The notes: generated by a model not told the origin, from the letters alone. 64,000 bases of DNA from Clostridia bacterium (GCA_900769075.1 CAAGFE010000013.1:20586-84585); one strand, 5' to 3'. Positions 51,276-60,734 are shown, counted from the first letter of the stretch. Made by a program: numbers and translations.

Positions 51276-51929
51276 ATGACAGAAGCCATCCCTGCATGGA
51301 AGCAGGAGAAATACCGAATGATCGAAGGCTGGCGGACGGAAAACCAGCGCTGCGAAAAGCACGCGGTGGTCTTTGCCGGCTCATCGCTGATGGAGATGTT
51401 CCCGGTGGAAGCCTTCGCAAAGGAAGAGGGGCCCGGCTTCCCCACGGTGTACAACCGGGGGGTGGGCGGCTGGCGCACGGAGGATATGCTCCCCCTGCTG
51501 GACGTGCTGGTCACCGACCTCATGCCCCGCAGGCTGTTCATCAACATCGGCACCAACGACTTGTCCGATGCGTCCGTGACCATCGACGCGCTCATGGCGC
51601 GCTATGACCGCATTCTCACCCGGATTGAGGACTGCGTTCCGGGGGTGGAGATCGTCCTGATGGCGTATTATCCCGTCAACTTGGACGCGGCGGCGGAAGG
51701 CATGAAGGCGACCCTGCGCATCCGCACCAACGAGCGCCTCCGGGCCGCCAACGAGGCGGTGAAGGCGCTGGCAGCGCGCCATCATCAGCGGTATGCGGAT
51801 TTCAACGCGCCCCTGACCGACGCCCGGGGCAATTTGCGCGCGGAATACACCATCGAAGGCATGCATATCCGGGAGGAAGGCTACCGCGCCATCTGGCCGG
51901 CGGTTCGCAGGGCCATTCTGGACGCATGA
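51276..51929 (+). CDS. SGNH/GDSL-family esterase
   Basis: 217 residues without a signal peptide, so cytoplasmic. The family blocks are present: block I FAGSSLMEMF (catalytic Ser), block II RGVGGWRTED (Gly), block III NIGTNDLSD (Asn) and block V TIEGMHIREEGY (His, with the acidic residue just before). It would hydrolyse an acyl or acetyl ester. AAAGGAGG lies upstream of ATG 51276; it probably shares the asnA transcript and ends at the terminator 51958. Confidence 0.88.
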   Translation: MTEAIPAWKQEKYRMIEGWRTENQRCEKHAVVFAGSSLMEMFPVEAFAKEEGPGFPTVYNRGVGGWRTEDMLPLLDVLVTDLMPRRLFINIGTNDLSDASVTIDALMARYDRILTRIEDCVPGVEIVLMAYYPVNLDAAAEGMKATLRIRTNERLRAANEAVKALAARHHQRYADFNAPLTDARGNLRAEYTIEGMHIREEGYRAIWPAVRRAILDA

Positions 51930-51957
51930 TTTTTTCTGGCAGGTGACTGCATTTTTC

Positions 51958-51980
51958 AAGGAGGTAGGGGCCTCCTTTTT
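51958..51980 (+). terminator. Rho-independent terminator after the SGNH gene
   Basis: AAGGAGG and CCTCCTT pair around TAGGGG-like loop bases and run into TTTT. It ends the asnA-esterase transcript before the ABC exporter promoter. Confidence 0.8.
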
Positions 51981-52085
51981 TGTTGGCCGGAGCGGTTTTT
52001 GGTGAGATGTTGGGTGCATTGTTGTTGCTTATTGCGTTTATTCTGCATTTTTTTGCAGTTGGCCCTATCCAAACCATCTCGAATG

Positions 52086-52115
52086 TGATATGATGAAAAT
52101 CTGCACGAATGCAGA
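52086..52115 (+). promoter_or_regulatory. Extended -10 promoter and leader hairpin of the ABC exporter operon
   Basis: TGA-TATGAT (52086-52094) is an extended -10. Immediately downstream a perfect inverted repeat TCTGCA-CGAA-TGCAGA (52100-52115) abuts the AGGAGGG ribosome binding site. A second CTGCA/TGCAG pair lies at 52043-52059 upstream of the -10, so a regulator that recognises CTGCA half-sites is possible. Confidence 0.5.
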
Positions 52116-52127
52116 AGGAGGGTACCG

Positions 52128-53906
52128 ATGAAACAGCTGAAGTTTGCAGGCCGTTATGTCGCAAGGCACTGGTGGCAGTACCTGCTGGGCATCGCGGCGC
52201 TGTACATGGTGGACTGGGTGAACGTCTATGTGCCCGAGTTCACCGGACGAATCATCGACGGGCTGACCGACGGCAGCCTGGATCTATCCGGCGCGATGCG
52301 CATCGTATGGATGATCGCGGGCATGGGCCTGGTCATCGCCATCGGCCGGTTTGGCTGGCGCTTCTTTATTTTTGGCGCGGCCCGATCCATTGAGCGCGAG
52401 ATGCGCGGCGATATGTACGCCCATCTGTCCAAGCTGAGCATGCGCTATTTCAACCAGCACAAGACCGGCGACCTGATGGCCTATTTCACCAATGACCTGC
52501 AAAGCGTCCGCCAGCTGCTGGGCATGACCGTCATCACCGCCTTTGACGCCACCGTCATGCTGCTGCTGGTGCTGATGAACATGATCCGCTACGTCAGCCC
52601 GAAGCTGACCCTGGTCGCCGTGATTCCCCTGCTGGTCATCACCGTGGGCGACTTTTTCTACGGCAGGATGATGCACAAGCGCTTCAAGGCGCGCCAGGAG
52701 GCCTTCTCCGCCCTGACCGATCAGGTGCAGGAAACCATCAGCGGCATCCGGGTGATCAAGGCCTTCGTGCAGGAGCGCAAGGAGCTGTACGCCTTCGCCG
52801 CCACCACCCAAAACGCGAAGGAGAAGAACCTGAACGTGGTGCGCCTCCAGGCCCTGATGATGCCCATCATGGACGTGATCGTCGGCACCTCCAGCCTGCT
52901 GACCCTGCTCTACGGCGGGTATCTGGCCATCCACGGGGAAATCACCGTGGGCCAGTTCGTGGCCTTCAACAGCTATGTGACCATGCTGGTCTGGCCGATG
53001 ATGGCGGTGGGCGAGTGCATCACCTCCATCAGCCAGGGGCTGGCATCCCTGGGCCGTATCTTCGGGATCTTCCAGGAGAAGCCCGACATCACCGACGGCG
53101 CGCAGACCGACCGCAGCATCACCGCCCTGCGCGGCGAAATCAGGCTGAATCACCTGACCTTCGCCTACCCGGATATGCCGGAAACGAAGGTGCTGGAGGA
53201 TGTGTCCGTGTCGGTGAAGCCCGGCGAAACCCTGGCCATTCTGGGCCGGACGGGGTCGGGCAAATCCACCGTGCCCAGCCTGCTGGTGCGCCTCTACGAC
53301 GTGGCCGACGGCATGCTCTCCATCGACGGGCACGACCTGAAGACCATCCCCCTGGGCGTGCTGCGCGAGAACATCGCCTGTGTGCCCCAGGACAGCTTCC
53401 TCTTCTCCGACACGCTGCAAAGCAACATCGCCTTCGGCAGCGCGGACAAGACCCTGGCCTCGGTCGAGCACGCGGCAAGGCTGGCCTGCATCCACGACAA
53501 CATCGCGGAGTTCCCCGAAAAGTACCAGACCGTGGTGGGCGAACGCGGCGTGACCCTCTCCGGCGGACAGAAGCAGCGCTCCTCCATCGCCCGGGCCCTG
53601 ATGAAGGACGCCCCCATCCTCATCCTGGATGACGCCCTTTCCGCCGTGGACACCGACACGGAGCGGAACATCCTCAACAACCTGCGCCAGGTGCGCGGCG
53701 GCGACCGCACCACCATCATCGTCGCCCACCGCATTTCCACCATCCAGGACGCGGATCACATCCTCGTGCTGGACGACGGCAAGGTGGCGGAATACGGCAC
53801 CCATGCGGAGCTGCTGGCGCACAACGGGCTGTACAAGTCCATCTTTGACAAGCAGCAGCTGGAAAAGCAGCTGAACGAGGACCACGCGGAAGGAGGCGAG
53901 GCCTGA
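52128..53906 (+). CDS. ABC exporter half-transporter 1 (degenerate-site subunit)
   Basis: 592 residues: six-helix transmembrane domain (about 1-320, with WRFFIFGAARSIEREMRGD and RQEAFSALTDQVQETISGI) and an ATPase domain. Walker A LGRTGSGKST, signature TLSGGQKQRSSIARAL, Walker B ILILDDALSAVDTD. The catalytic glutamate after Walker B is Asp, as in the non-catalytic half of heterodimeric exporters such as TM287/288 and LmrCD. It shares one base with the next gene (TGATG). Substrates are probably drugs, lipids or peptides. Confidence 0.93.
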   Translation: MKQLKFAGRYVARHWWQYLLGIAALYMVDWVNVYVPEFTGRIIDGLTDGSLDLSGAMRIVWMIAGMGLVIAIGRFGWRFFIFGAARSIEREMRGDMYAHLSKLSMRYFNQHKTGDLMAYFTNDLQSVRQLLGMTVITAFDATVMLLLVLMNMIRYVSPKLTLVAVIPLLVITVGDFFYGRMMHKRFKARQEAFSALTDQVQETISGIRVIKAFVQERKELYAFAATTQNAKEKNLNVVRLQALMMPIMDVIVGTSSLLTLLYGGYLAIHGEITVGQFVAFNSYVTMLVWPMMAVGECITSISQGLASLGRIFGIFQEKPDITDGAQTDRSITALRGEIRLNHLTFAYPDMPETKVLEDVSVSVKPGETLAILGRTGSGKSTVPSLLVRLYDVADGMLSIDGHDLKTIPLGVLRENIACVPQDSFLFSDTLQSNIAFGSADKTLASVEHAARLACIHDNIAEFPEKYQTVVGERGVTLSGGQKQRSSIARALMKDAPILILDDALSAVDTDTERNILNNLRQVRGGDRTTIIVAHRISTIQDADHILVLDDGKVAEYGTHAELLAHNGLYKSIFDKQQLEKQLNEDHAEGGEA

Positions 53907-55798
53907 TGTCCGAATTTGCGCGCGGTCTGAAGGACAAGGAAACCCAGGATAATCAGTACAAGGGCAACGCCTTCCTGCGGCTGATGGGCTATCTGAAGCC
54001 CTATATCAAGACGGTGCTGATCTGCTTCCTGCTGGTCGCCATCCTCACGGCCCTGGAGATCTACCGCCCAATGCTCATTGGCGACGCGATTGACAAGTAC
54101 ATCCTCACCCTGGAGGACGGCATGGTCTCCTCCGATACCGACCTGACGGAAGAGGAGATTGCCGCGGCAGCCTCCCTCACCCCTGATGAACGCTGGCAGG
54201 GTGTTCTTCGGGCCGGCGCACTCTACATCGGCGTGCTGCTGCTGGCCTTCGTGTGCAACCGCATGCAGTACCTGATGATCCAGGAGATGGGCCAGAAAAT
54301 CGTCTATACCCTGCGCATGGAGCTGATGGAACACGTCCAGCGCCTGAGCATGCGTTTCTTCGACACCACCCCGGTGGGCCGCATCGTCACCCGCATCACC
54401 AACGATACCGAGGCCATCAACGACCTGTATTCCAACATCATCGTTCGTCTGTTCCGCAACGTCATCAAGGTGATCGGCCTGATCATCGTCATGCTGATGC
54501 TGGATGTGAAGATGGCGCTGCTGTCCCTGGTGATGGTGCCCGTGGTCATCGTGCTGACGGTGATCTTCCGCACCCTGTCCCGCAGGTGCTACCAGATCGT
54601 CAAGACCCGCATCACCGCGCTGAACACCTTCCTGTCCGAGCATCTGTCCGGCATGCGCGTCATTCAGATCTTCAACCGGGAAAAGGAAAAGTGCGGCGAG
54701 TTTGAGGAGAAGAACACCGCGCTGTACAAGGCGGGCTTCCGCGAGATGATGATCTTCGGCATCTTCCGCCCGCTGATCTACCTCGCCTCCATCATGGCCA
54801 CCGCCATCATTCTGGGCGGCGGTTCCTCCCAGGTGCTGAAGGGCGCCATCTCCATCGGCACGCTGTACATGTTCACCCAGTACATCAGCCAGCTGTTCCA
54901 GCCCATTCAGGAGCTGGCGGAAATGTTCACCACATTGCAGAGCGCCATTGCCTCTGCCGAAAAGATTTTCACCCTGATGGATGTGGCCCCCATCGTGACC
55001 GAGAAGGAAAACCCCGTGCGCCCCAAGGAAATCAAGGGCCGGATCGAGTTCGACCACGTCTGGTTCGCCTACGAAACCAAGGACGGCAAAACTCCAACGG
55101 AGGAGAACGCCGGGAACGAAAACTGGGTGCTGCGGGACGTGTCCTTCGTGATCGAGCCGGGGCAGAAGGTGGCCTTTGTCGGCGCGACCGGCGCGGGCAA
55201 GTCCTCCATTCTGAACCTGATCGGGCGCTACTACGACATCCAGAAGGGCGCCATCCGCATCGACGGCGTCGACATCCGCGACATGAGCCGCGAGCAGATC
55301 CGCGCCGCCATCGGGCAGGTGCAGCAGGATGTGTTCATCTTCACGGGCGACATCAAGCAGAACATCCGCCTGCGGGATGAGGACATTTCCGACGCCGCCA
55401 TCCGGGAGGCGGCCCGCAACACCAACGCCAGCCGCTTCATCGAGCGACTGCCGAACCAGTACGACGAGCGGGTAACCGAGCGGGGCGCGACTTTCTCCGC
55501 CGGTCAGCGCCAGCTGCTGTCCTTCGCCCGTACCCTTGCCCATGACCCGACCATCCTGATCCTGGACGAAGCCACCGCCAACATCGACACCGAGACCGAG
55601 CAGTGGATTCAGGACGCGGTCAAGACGCTGATGGAGGGCCGCACGTCCATCATGGTGGCACACCGCCTGTCCACCATTCAGCACTGTGACCGCATCATCG
55701 TCATGCACCACGGCCGGATCCGCGAATCCGGCACCCACCAGGAGCTGCTGGAGCAGGACGGCATTTACAAGAAGCTGTACCAGTTGCAGCTGGCATAA
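53906..55798 (+). CDS. ABC exporter half-transporter 2 (catalytic-site subunit)
   Basis: 630 residues: transmembrane domain with a longer N-terminus and an extracytoplasmic insert of about 40 residues (SSDTDLTEEEIAAAASL), then an ATPase domain. Walker A VGATGAGKSS, Walker B LILDEATANIDTET with the catalytic glutamate intact, H-loop MVAHRLST, but an altered signature FSAGQRQLLS. With subunit 1 this gives one canonical ATP site (this Walker motifs plus LSGGQ of subunit 1) and one degenerate site, which fits a heterodimer. Bidirectional terminator at 55812. Confidence 0.93.
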   Translation: MSEFARGLKDKETQDNQYKGNAFLRLMGYLKPYIKTVLICFLLVAILTALEIYRPMLIGDAIDKYILTLEDGMVSSDTDLTEEEIAAAASLTPDERWQGVLRAGALYIGVLLLAFVCNRMQYLMIQEMGQKIVYTLRMELMEHVQRLSMRFFDTTPVGRIVTRITNDTEAINDLYSNIIVRLFRNVIKVIGLIIVMLMLDVKMALLSLVMVPVVIVLTVIFRTLSRRCYQIVKTRITALNTFLSEHLSGMRVIQIFNREKEKCGEFEEKNTALYKAGFREMMIFGIFRPLIYLASIMATAIILGGGSSQVLKGAISIGTLYMFTQYISQLFQPIQELAEMFTTLQSAIASAEKIFTLMDVAPIVTEKENPVRPKEIKGRIEFDHVWFAYETKDGKTPTEENAGNENWVLRDVSFVIEPGQKVAFVGATGAGKSSILNLIGRYYDIQKGAIRIDGVDIRDMSREQIRAAIGQVQQDVFIFTGDIKQNIRLRDEDISDAAIREAARNTNASRFIERLPNQYDERVTERGATFSAGQRQLLSFARTLAHDPTILILDEATANIDTETEQWIQDAVKTLMEGRTSIMVAHRLSTIQHCDRIIVMHHGRIRESGTHQELLEQDGIYKKLYQLQLA

Positions 55799-55811
55799 TT
55801 CCACAGCAAAA

Positions 55812-55848
55812 CGGGCTGCGGCACACAGGATGCCGCAGCCCGTTTCTT
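55812..55848. terminator. Bidirectional terminator between the ABC exporter and the convergent small gene
   Basis: A perfect 11-bp stem, CGGGCTGCGGC with GCCGCAGCCCG, around ACACAGGAT. On the plus strand it is followed by TTTCTT and on the minus strand by TTTTGC, so it can serve both genes. Confidence 0.8.
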
Positions 55849-55863
55849 ACTTATTTGGTTGAA

Positions 55864-56124
55864 TCAACCATGCATGCCTTCGCTCTGGAGCTGCATGTTT
55901 TCCACCACGATGTCGTGGAGCTCGCCCAGCGTGGCGCAGTATTCCAGCACCTCCCAGGGCTTGTTGGTGTGGAAGTGAATCTTGATCAGTTCCTCGTCGC
56001 CCACCGCCAGCAGGCAGTCGCCCTCGAAATGCTCGGTGATGTAATCGAAAATTTCGTCCTCGTCCAGGTCGTGGCCCTCGATCAGCAGCTGGGTATCAAA
56101 CTTAAACTCCAGAATTTCAGCCAT
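55864..56124 (-). CDS. Stand-alone domain resembling the C-terminus of FakA (DAK2-type) proteins
   Basis: 86 residues. FDTQLLIEGHDLDEDEIFDY and CLLAVGDEELIKIHFHTNKP, then WEVLEYCATLGELHDIVVEN, align with the C-terminal segment of fatty-acid kinase FakA (GDDDLIKVHVHT..., LEYALKYGEL...). The ATP-binding and DAK2 domains are absent, so it cannot be a kinase by itself; it could bind a fatty-acid-binding FakB/DegV protein or act as a decoy. AAAGGAG precedes the ATG. The polA gene lies upstream, with a short gap. Confidence 0.7.
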   Translation of the reverse strand: MAEILEFKFDTQLLIEGHDLDEDEIFDYITEHFEGDCLLAVGDEELIKIHFHTNKPWEVLEYCATLGELHDIVVENMQLQSEGMHG

Positions 56125-56221
56125 CTCTGTATACTCCTTTGCATTTTTCCAATTTCGCGGGATAATGAACTATTCTCCGTGCGGGGGAAAACTCCTGCCC
56201 GTTGGCAGAAATTCCCGGCGT

Positions 56222-58816
56222 TCATTTCGCTTCTGCCCAGTTGGCCCCCCGGTGCACCTCCGCACTCAGCGGCACGCTCAGGGTGATCACGCCCTCCATG
56301 GCTTCCTGGAGGATGCGGGACGCAGCCTCGACCTCCTCCGGCGGGCACTCCAGCAGCAGCTCGTCGTGCACCTGGAGGATCAGGCGGCTTTGCAGACCCT
56401 CCCGGCGCAAGCCCTCGTCCACGCGCACCATCGCCAGCTTGATGATGTCCGCCGCCGTGCCCTGCACAGGGGTGTTCATCGCGGCGCGCTTGCCGAACTC
56501 CCGCACCATGGCGTTCGAAGCGGTCAGCTCGGGCAGGTAGCGCCGGCGGCCCATGAGGGTCAGCGCATAGCCGTTTTGCTGACCATCCTCCACAGCGGTA
56601 TCCATGAAGCGCTTCACGCCCGGGTACTTGGCGAAGTATCGGCTGATGAAGGACTTGGCCTCCTGCTGGCTCACGCCGGTGTTGCGGGCCAGCCCGAAGC
56701 CGCTGATGCCGTAGATGATGCCGAAGTTGACCGCCTTGGCCCGGGAACGGAGGGTGGAATCCACCTGCTGGAGCGGCACGTCGAAGATTTCGCTGGCGGT
56801 GCGGGCGTGCACATCCTGCCCCGTGCGGAAGGCGGAGAGCATGGCCTCGTCGCCGGAGAAATGAGCCATCAATCGCAGTTCGATCTGGCTGTAGTCCGCG
56901 TCCAGCAGCACCCAGCCCTCGCGGGGGAGGAATGCCTGGCGGATCTCGCGGCCTTCCTCGGTGCGCACGGGGATGTTCTGCAGATTCGGCTCGGAGGAGG
57001 AAATGCGGCCCGTGGCGGTCGCCACCTGGTCGAAGGTGGAATGGACGCGCCCGCTTTTCTCCGTCAGCCGCAGCAGCCCCTCGATGTAGGTGCTGTTGAG
57101 CTTCTGCAGCTGGCGGTAGCGCAGCAGCGGATCGATGATTTCCGGCGCGATGTCCCGCAGGTTTTCCAGCACCTCGGCGGAGGTGGAATAGCCGCGGCTG
57201 GTTTTCTTGCCGTGGGGCAGCCCCAGCTGGTCAAAGAGCACCTCGCCCAGCTGCTGGGTGGAATTGAGGTTGAAGGGCTTCACGCCGCAGGCCCTGAACA
57301 CCGCCTGTTTGGCTTCCTCAATTTCGCAGGTGTAGCGCTGGCCCAGGGTGCGCAGGAAGGCGGTGTCCACCGTGAAGCCGGACTGCTCCATGCCGAACAG
57401 CACCCGGGAGAGGGGCATTTCCACGTCCTGCATGAGGTGGAGCATCTGATCTGCGGCGATTTTCCGCTTCTGCCATGCCGCCAGGGACAGCACGCCCCGG
57501 GCGTCCTCGGGCAGTTCGCCGCGCAGGGCCGCATAGGTGTAGCTCTTCTCCTGGGGGTTGATGAGGTACGCGCCCAGCATGGTATCCCAGTCAAATTTTT
57601 CCGGCATAGGAAGGTTCAGCCTGTTCAGCTGATGCCAGAGCCGCTTGCCGTCATGGACGATGGCAGGATGGGCGCACAGCGTCGGCGTCAGGGTCTTGAG
57701 CACCTCCGCCGGATCCAGGCCGGGCATGAGCAGGTCACCGCCAAGGCTGACGGTGCAGCAGCATCCGTTCTGCGCGGCGATGGACATGCTGACGTCCCCC
57801 ACATGGAGGGCGATGGGATGGGCGTCCTCCGGTAGCGCGCCGAGCCAGGCCGACAGCGCGTCCGCCGTTTCGATGCTTGCCATTTCGTCAAAGGGAAGCA
57901 GCGCCAGCGGGGCGATCCCGGCCTCCGCCGGTGCGGCCGGGGCAGAGGCATTGGCGTTTTCCTCCCCGGCGATGCGCTTGACGAGGGAGTTCAATTTCAG
58001 TTTCTTCAGCGCGGGGATGGCCTGCTGCAAATCGGGCAGGGCGCAGTCGCTCAGGCGGAAATCCACCGGCGCGTCCCGGTGAATCGTCGCCAGCTCCTTG
58101 CACATGCGGGCCTGGTCTCCCCAGGTTTCCAGCCGCTCCCGGAGCTTGCCCTTCTCCTGATCGCTGTTGGCGAGAACGCCTTCGAGGCTCCCATATTTCT
58201 GCAGCAGCTTGACGGCGGTTTTGTCGCCCACGCCGGGAATGCCGGGGATGTTGTCGCTGCTGTCGCCCGCCAGGCCCTTCCAGTCCGTGACCAGCTCCGG
58301 GGCGAAGCCGTATTCCTCATGCACCTTCGCCGGGGTGAACAGGATGGTTTCGCTGATGCCCTTGCGGGTGAACATCAATTCCGTCCTGCCGTCCACCAGC
58401 TGGAGCGCGTCCCGGTCGCCGGTGAGCAGCAGCGGGCGCACCTCGCTGTTCTCCGCCCGCAGGGACAGCGTGCCCAGCAGATCGTCCGCCTCCCAGCCCA
58501 TGAGGGTATACCAGCGGATGCCGATGTCGGTCAGCAGCGTGCGGATGGTGCGGAACTGCTGGCGCAGCTCATCCGGGGTAGCGGAGCGCCCTGCCTTGTA
58601 ATCCGGGAAGGCGGTGTGGCGGAAGGTCGGGCCATGCTCATCGAAGCACACGGCAATATAGCGCACATCCTCCTCCTTGATCACCTTGAGAAGCATATTC
58701 AGAAAGCCGTAGATGGCGTTGGTGTAGATTCCGTCCGCGTCCATCAGCGGGAGCGCGTGGAAGGCGCGGTGCATCAGGCTGTTGCCGTCAACGATGAGGA
58801 AGGTATCCCTGGACAT
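56222..58816 (-). CDS. polA: DNA polymerase I
   Basis: 864 residues, full three-domain length. 5' nuclease domain (VDGNSLMHRAFHALPLMDAD; DYKAGRSATPDELRQQF; GDSSDNIPGIPGVGDKTAVK), a middle exonuclease-like domain, and the polymerase with LLDADYSQIELRLMAHFSGD, RSRAKAVNFGIIYG and LQVHDELLLECP. The proofreading DxE motif of the middle domain is missing (the equivalent stretch is IALHVGDVSMSI), as in Bacillus and Thermus enzymes, so it should lack 3'-5' exonuclease activity. ATG 58816 has GGAGG 7 nt upstream. Confidence 0.96.
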   Translation of the reverse strand: MSRDTFLIVDGNSLMHRAFHALPLMDADGIYTNAIYGFLNMLLKVIKEEDVRYIAVCFDEHGPTFRHTAFPDYKAGRSATPDELRQQFRTIRTLLTDIGIRWYTLMGWEADDLLGTLSLRAENSEVRPLLLTGDRDALQLVDGRTELMFTRKGISETILFTPAKVHEEYGFAPELVTDWKGLAGDSSDNIPGIPGVGDKTAVKLLQKYGSLEGVLANSDQEKGKLRERLETWGDQARMCKELATIHRDAPVDFRLSDCALPDLQQAIPALKKLKLNSLVKRIAGEENANASAPAAPAEAGIAPLALLPFDEMASIETADALSAWLGALPEDAHPIALHVGDVSMSIAAQNGCCCTVSLGGDLLMPGLDPAEVLKTLTPTLCAHPAIVHDGKRLWHQLNRLNLPMPEKFDWDTMLGAYLINPQEKSYTYAALRGELPEDARGVLSLAAWQKRKIAADQMLHLMQDVEMPLSRVLFGMEQSGFTVDTAFLRTLGQRYTCEIEEAKQAVFRACGVKPFNLNSTQQLGEVLFDQLGLPHGKKTSRGYSTSAEVLENLRDIAPEIIDPLLRYRQLQKLNSTYIEGLLRLTEKSGRVHSTFDQVATATGRISSSEPNLQNIPVRTEEGREIRQAFLPREGWVLLDADYSQIELRLMAHFSGDEAMLSAFRTGQDVHARTASEIFDVPLQQVDSTLRSRAKAVNFGIIYGISGFGLARNTGVSQQEAKSFISRYFAKYPGVKRFMDTAVEDGQQNGYALTLMGRRRYLPELTASNAMVREFGKRAAMNTPVQGTAADIIKLAMVRVDEGLRREGLQSRLILQVHDELLLECPPEEVEAASRILQEAMEGVITLSVPLSAEVHRGANWAEAK

Positions 58817-58848
58817 AACAGCACCTCCGGGGTGAATATTCTTCCAAG

Positions 58849-58857
58849 AGTATACCA
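58849..58857 (-). promoter_or_regulatory. Extended -10 promoter of polA
   Basis: TGG-TATACT on the minus strand, about 33 bp upstream of the polA ATG; the -35 (TTTATT at 17 bp) is weak. The 32-bp divergent gap to the YlbJ-like gene leaves little room for other signals. Confidence 0.55.
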
Positions 58858-58890
58858 CGTTTTCCGTGAGAAATAAAGGGGGAAACCGGG

Positions 58891-59724
58891 ATGCGCCTGC
58901 TCCTGCCCGCGATGATGCTTTGCCTGCTGCTCCGCGCGGAAACAGCCATGTCCGCCGCGTCCGCCGCGTGCCGGTTGTTTGTGACGGCGGTGCTGCCGGG
59001 GCTGTTCCCCTACATGGTGCTTTCGCTGATGCTGGTCAGCCGGGTGCAGCACCTGTCCCCGGGGCTGCTGATGCTGCTGGGCTGGGGCGGCGGGTCGCCC
59101 ACGGGGGCCAGGCTGCTGCCGCTGTGCCCGAGCCTCTCCCGGCGGGCGCAGGTTCGCCTGGCGGTGTCCTGCGCCACGATGAGCCCCATGTTCCTCCTGG
59201 GCACGGTGGGCGGATGGCTCCAGTCCGCCCCAGCTGGCGCGGCAGTGCTCGCAGGGGTGGTGCTTGGGGGATGGATGGCCGGGCTGATGGCAGGCAGGGG
59301 GCGTTTCTCCTCCGGCCAGGCAGCGTCCGCTGCGTCCGCCGTACCGCCCGCACCGCTCTCCTTCGGGGCCGCCGTGGAGCAATCCGCCCGGACGATGCTG
59401 CTGGTCTGCGGGACGATGGTGATGCTGCGGGTCTTTGCTGCGCTGGCTGCGGAGGTGCTGCCCGGCGCCGCGGCGCTGCCTGTCACCACGGTGCTGGAGG
59501 TCACCACCGGCACGGCCCGCATCGCGGCGCTCCCCCTGCCCCTGGCGCTGAGAACCGCGCTCATCGCGGGTGCAGCCGGGTTCGGGGGCATGGCGATCCT
59601 GCTGCAGAACCGCGCGGTGTATCCGGAGGGGCTGATGCCGCTGCCAGCCCAGATCCTCTGGCAGGCGGTGCACGGCCTGATCTCCTTCCTGCTGACCCTG
59701 GGGCTGATGTGCCTGCTCCCATAA
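58891..59724 (+). CDS. YlbJ-like integral membrane protein
   Basis: 277 residues, hydrophobic throughout, with the signatures of the YlbJ/nucleoside-recognition family: LFVTAVLPGLFPYMVLSLML, GGGSPTGARLLPLCPSL and ATMSPMFLLGTVGGWL. YlbJ is needed for spore cortex formation in Bacillus, and the family also occurs in non-sporulating Clostridia. It is short (YlbJ is about 400), because the usual last helices are missing or compressed. It is divergently arranged with polA. Confidence 0.78.
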   Translation: MRLLLPAMMLCLLLRAETAMSAASAACRLFVTAVLPGLFPYMVLSLMLVSRVQHLSPGLLMLLGWGGGSPTGARLLPLCPSLSRRAQVRLAVSCATMSPMFLLGTVGGWLQSAPAGAAVLAGVVLGGWMAGLMAGRGRFSSGQAASAASAVPPAPLSFGAAVEQSARTMLLVCGTMVMLRVFAALAAEVLPGAAALPVTTVLEVTTGTARIAALPLPLALRTALIAGAAGFGGMAILLQNRAVYPEGLMPLPAQILWQAVHGLISFLLTLGLMCLLP

Positions 59725-59740
59725 GCCCCCAGATTTCCCC

Positions 59741-59769
59741 TTGCCAAGTCCGCCAAAAGAAGCTATAAT
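59741..59769 (+). promoter_or_regulatory. Promoter of the two-domain GNAT gene
   Basis: TTGCCA and TATAAT with a 17-bp spacer, about 75 bp before the ATG at 59843. Confidence 0.8.
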
Positions 59770-59842
59770 GAAAATGGATTGATCCGCCACATTCCGCCGG
59801 AACGCTTCTGCCCGGCTTTTGACATCAGAAAGGAACCATGCC

Positions 59843-60643
59843 ATGCAGGTCACCCATCCGCAGGAACCCTTTATGAATCTCCCGACGGAGGACGTGTTTG
59901 TCGCCGTGAATGACTATGGCGTGCAGCTCGGCTACGGCTATGTGATGTGCCAGTACCAGCCCAGCGTCTATCCCGAAAAGCCTGTGAACATCTTCTTCAC
60001 CATGGACTGCAACCCGGAGGCGGAATACCTGATCTTCGGCGCGCTGGTGGCCCGGGCCCGTCAGCTCCGGGAGCAGTATCCCGGCGCAGGCGCCCGTCTG
60101 TACACCTCCGTCACCCCCGGAGACGCCCGCAAGACCGCTTTCCTGGAGCACAACGGGCTGTCCATGGGCAATTCGGAGGATCTGGTGCGCCTGGCGCTGC
60201 CCTCCGATGCCGGTGCGGAGATGTTCAACTGCTCCATCATTCCCCTGCCGCTGAACACCCAGCAGGAGCTCACCGGCCTGGCGGGCCGCCTGCAGCAGAA
60301 CGGCCTGGGCCACATTTCCCTCCAGCATCTGCTTGCGCTTCAGGCCAGCCCGGTGTTCCACGTCTGGGGCATCCTGTACGGGAACAACCTGGTGGGCGAA
60401 TGCATCATCGCCGGACGCACCGATGCGGCGGAGCTGGTGGGCATCTATGTCGCGCCGGAATACCAGCAGCGCGGCCTGGCCAAGCATCTGCTGCGCCGCG
60501 CGCTGAGCATCGTGGGACAGGAGGGCGTCGGCGAGGTGCGGGCCCGCATCATGAGCGCCAGCCAGCCCCAGGTGCGCCTGGTGCGCTCCTTCGGCGCCGA
60601 GCTGCTGGAGCAGACCCTCATGTTCCCCTGCCTGGATCTGTAA
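59843..60643 (+). CDS. GNAT family acetyltransferase with an extra N-terminal GNAT-like half
   Basis: 266 residues. The C-terminal half has a recognisable acetyl-CoA fold: GRTDAAELVGIYVAPEYQQ then RGLAKHLLRRALSIV (A motif, V-x-x-x-Q-R-G). The N-terminal half (residues 1-130: VFVAVNDYGVQLGYGYVMCQ, LFGAL-VARARQLREQYPGAG, ...) resembles a second, degenerate GNAT domain, as in tandem-GNAT proteins. ATG 59843 has AAAGGA 8 nt upstream. Substrate unknown. Confidence 0.8.
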   Translation: MQVTHPQEPFMNLPTEDVFVAVNDYGVQLGYGYVMCQYQPSVYPEKPVNIFFTMDCNPEAEYLIFGALVARARQLREQYPGAGARLYTSVTPGDARKTAFLEHNGLSMGNSEDLVRLALPSDAGAEMFNCSIIPLPLNTQQELTGLAGRLQQNGLGHISLQHLLALQASPVFHVWGILYGNNLVGECIIAGRTDAAELVGIYVAPEYQQRGLAKHLLRRALSIVGQEGVGEVRARIMSASQPQVRLVRSFGAELLEQTLMFPCLDL

Positions 60644-60734
60644 TCGAATTCGTGACCGCCGTGTGCCCTTGGGTGCATGGCGGATTTTCTGTGGCGCTTC
60701 GCTTCAAGTTATATCGAATAACGATAATTTTGCA

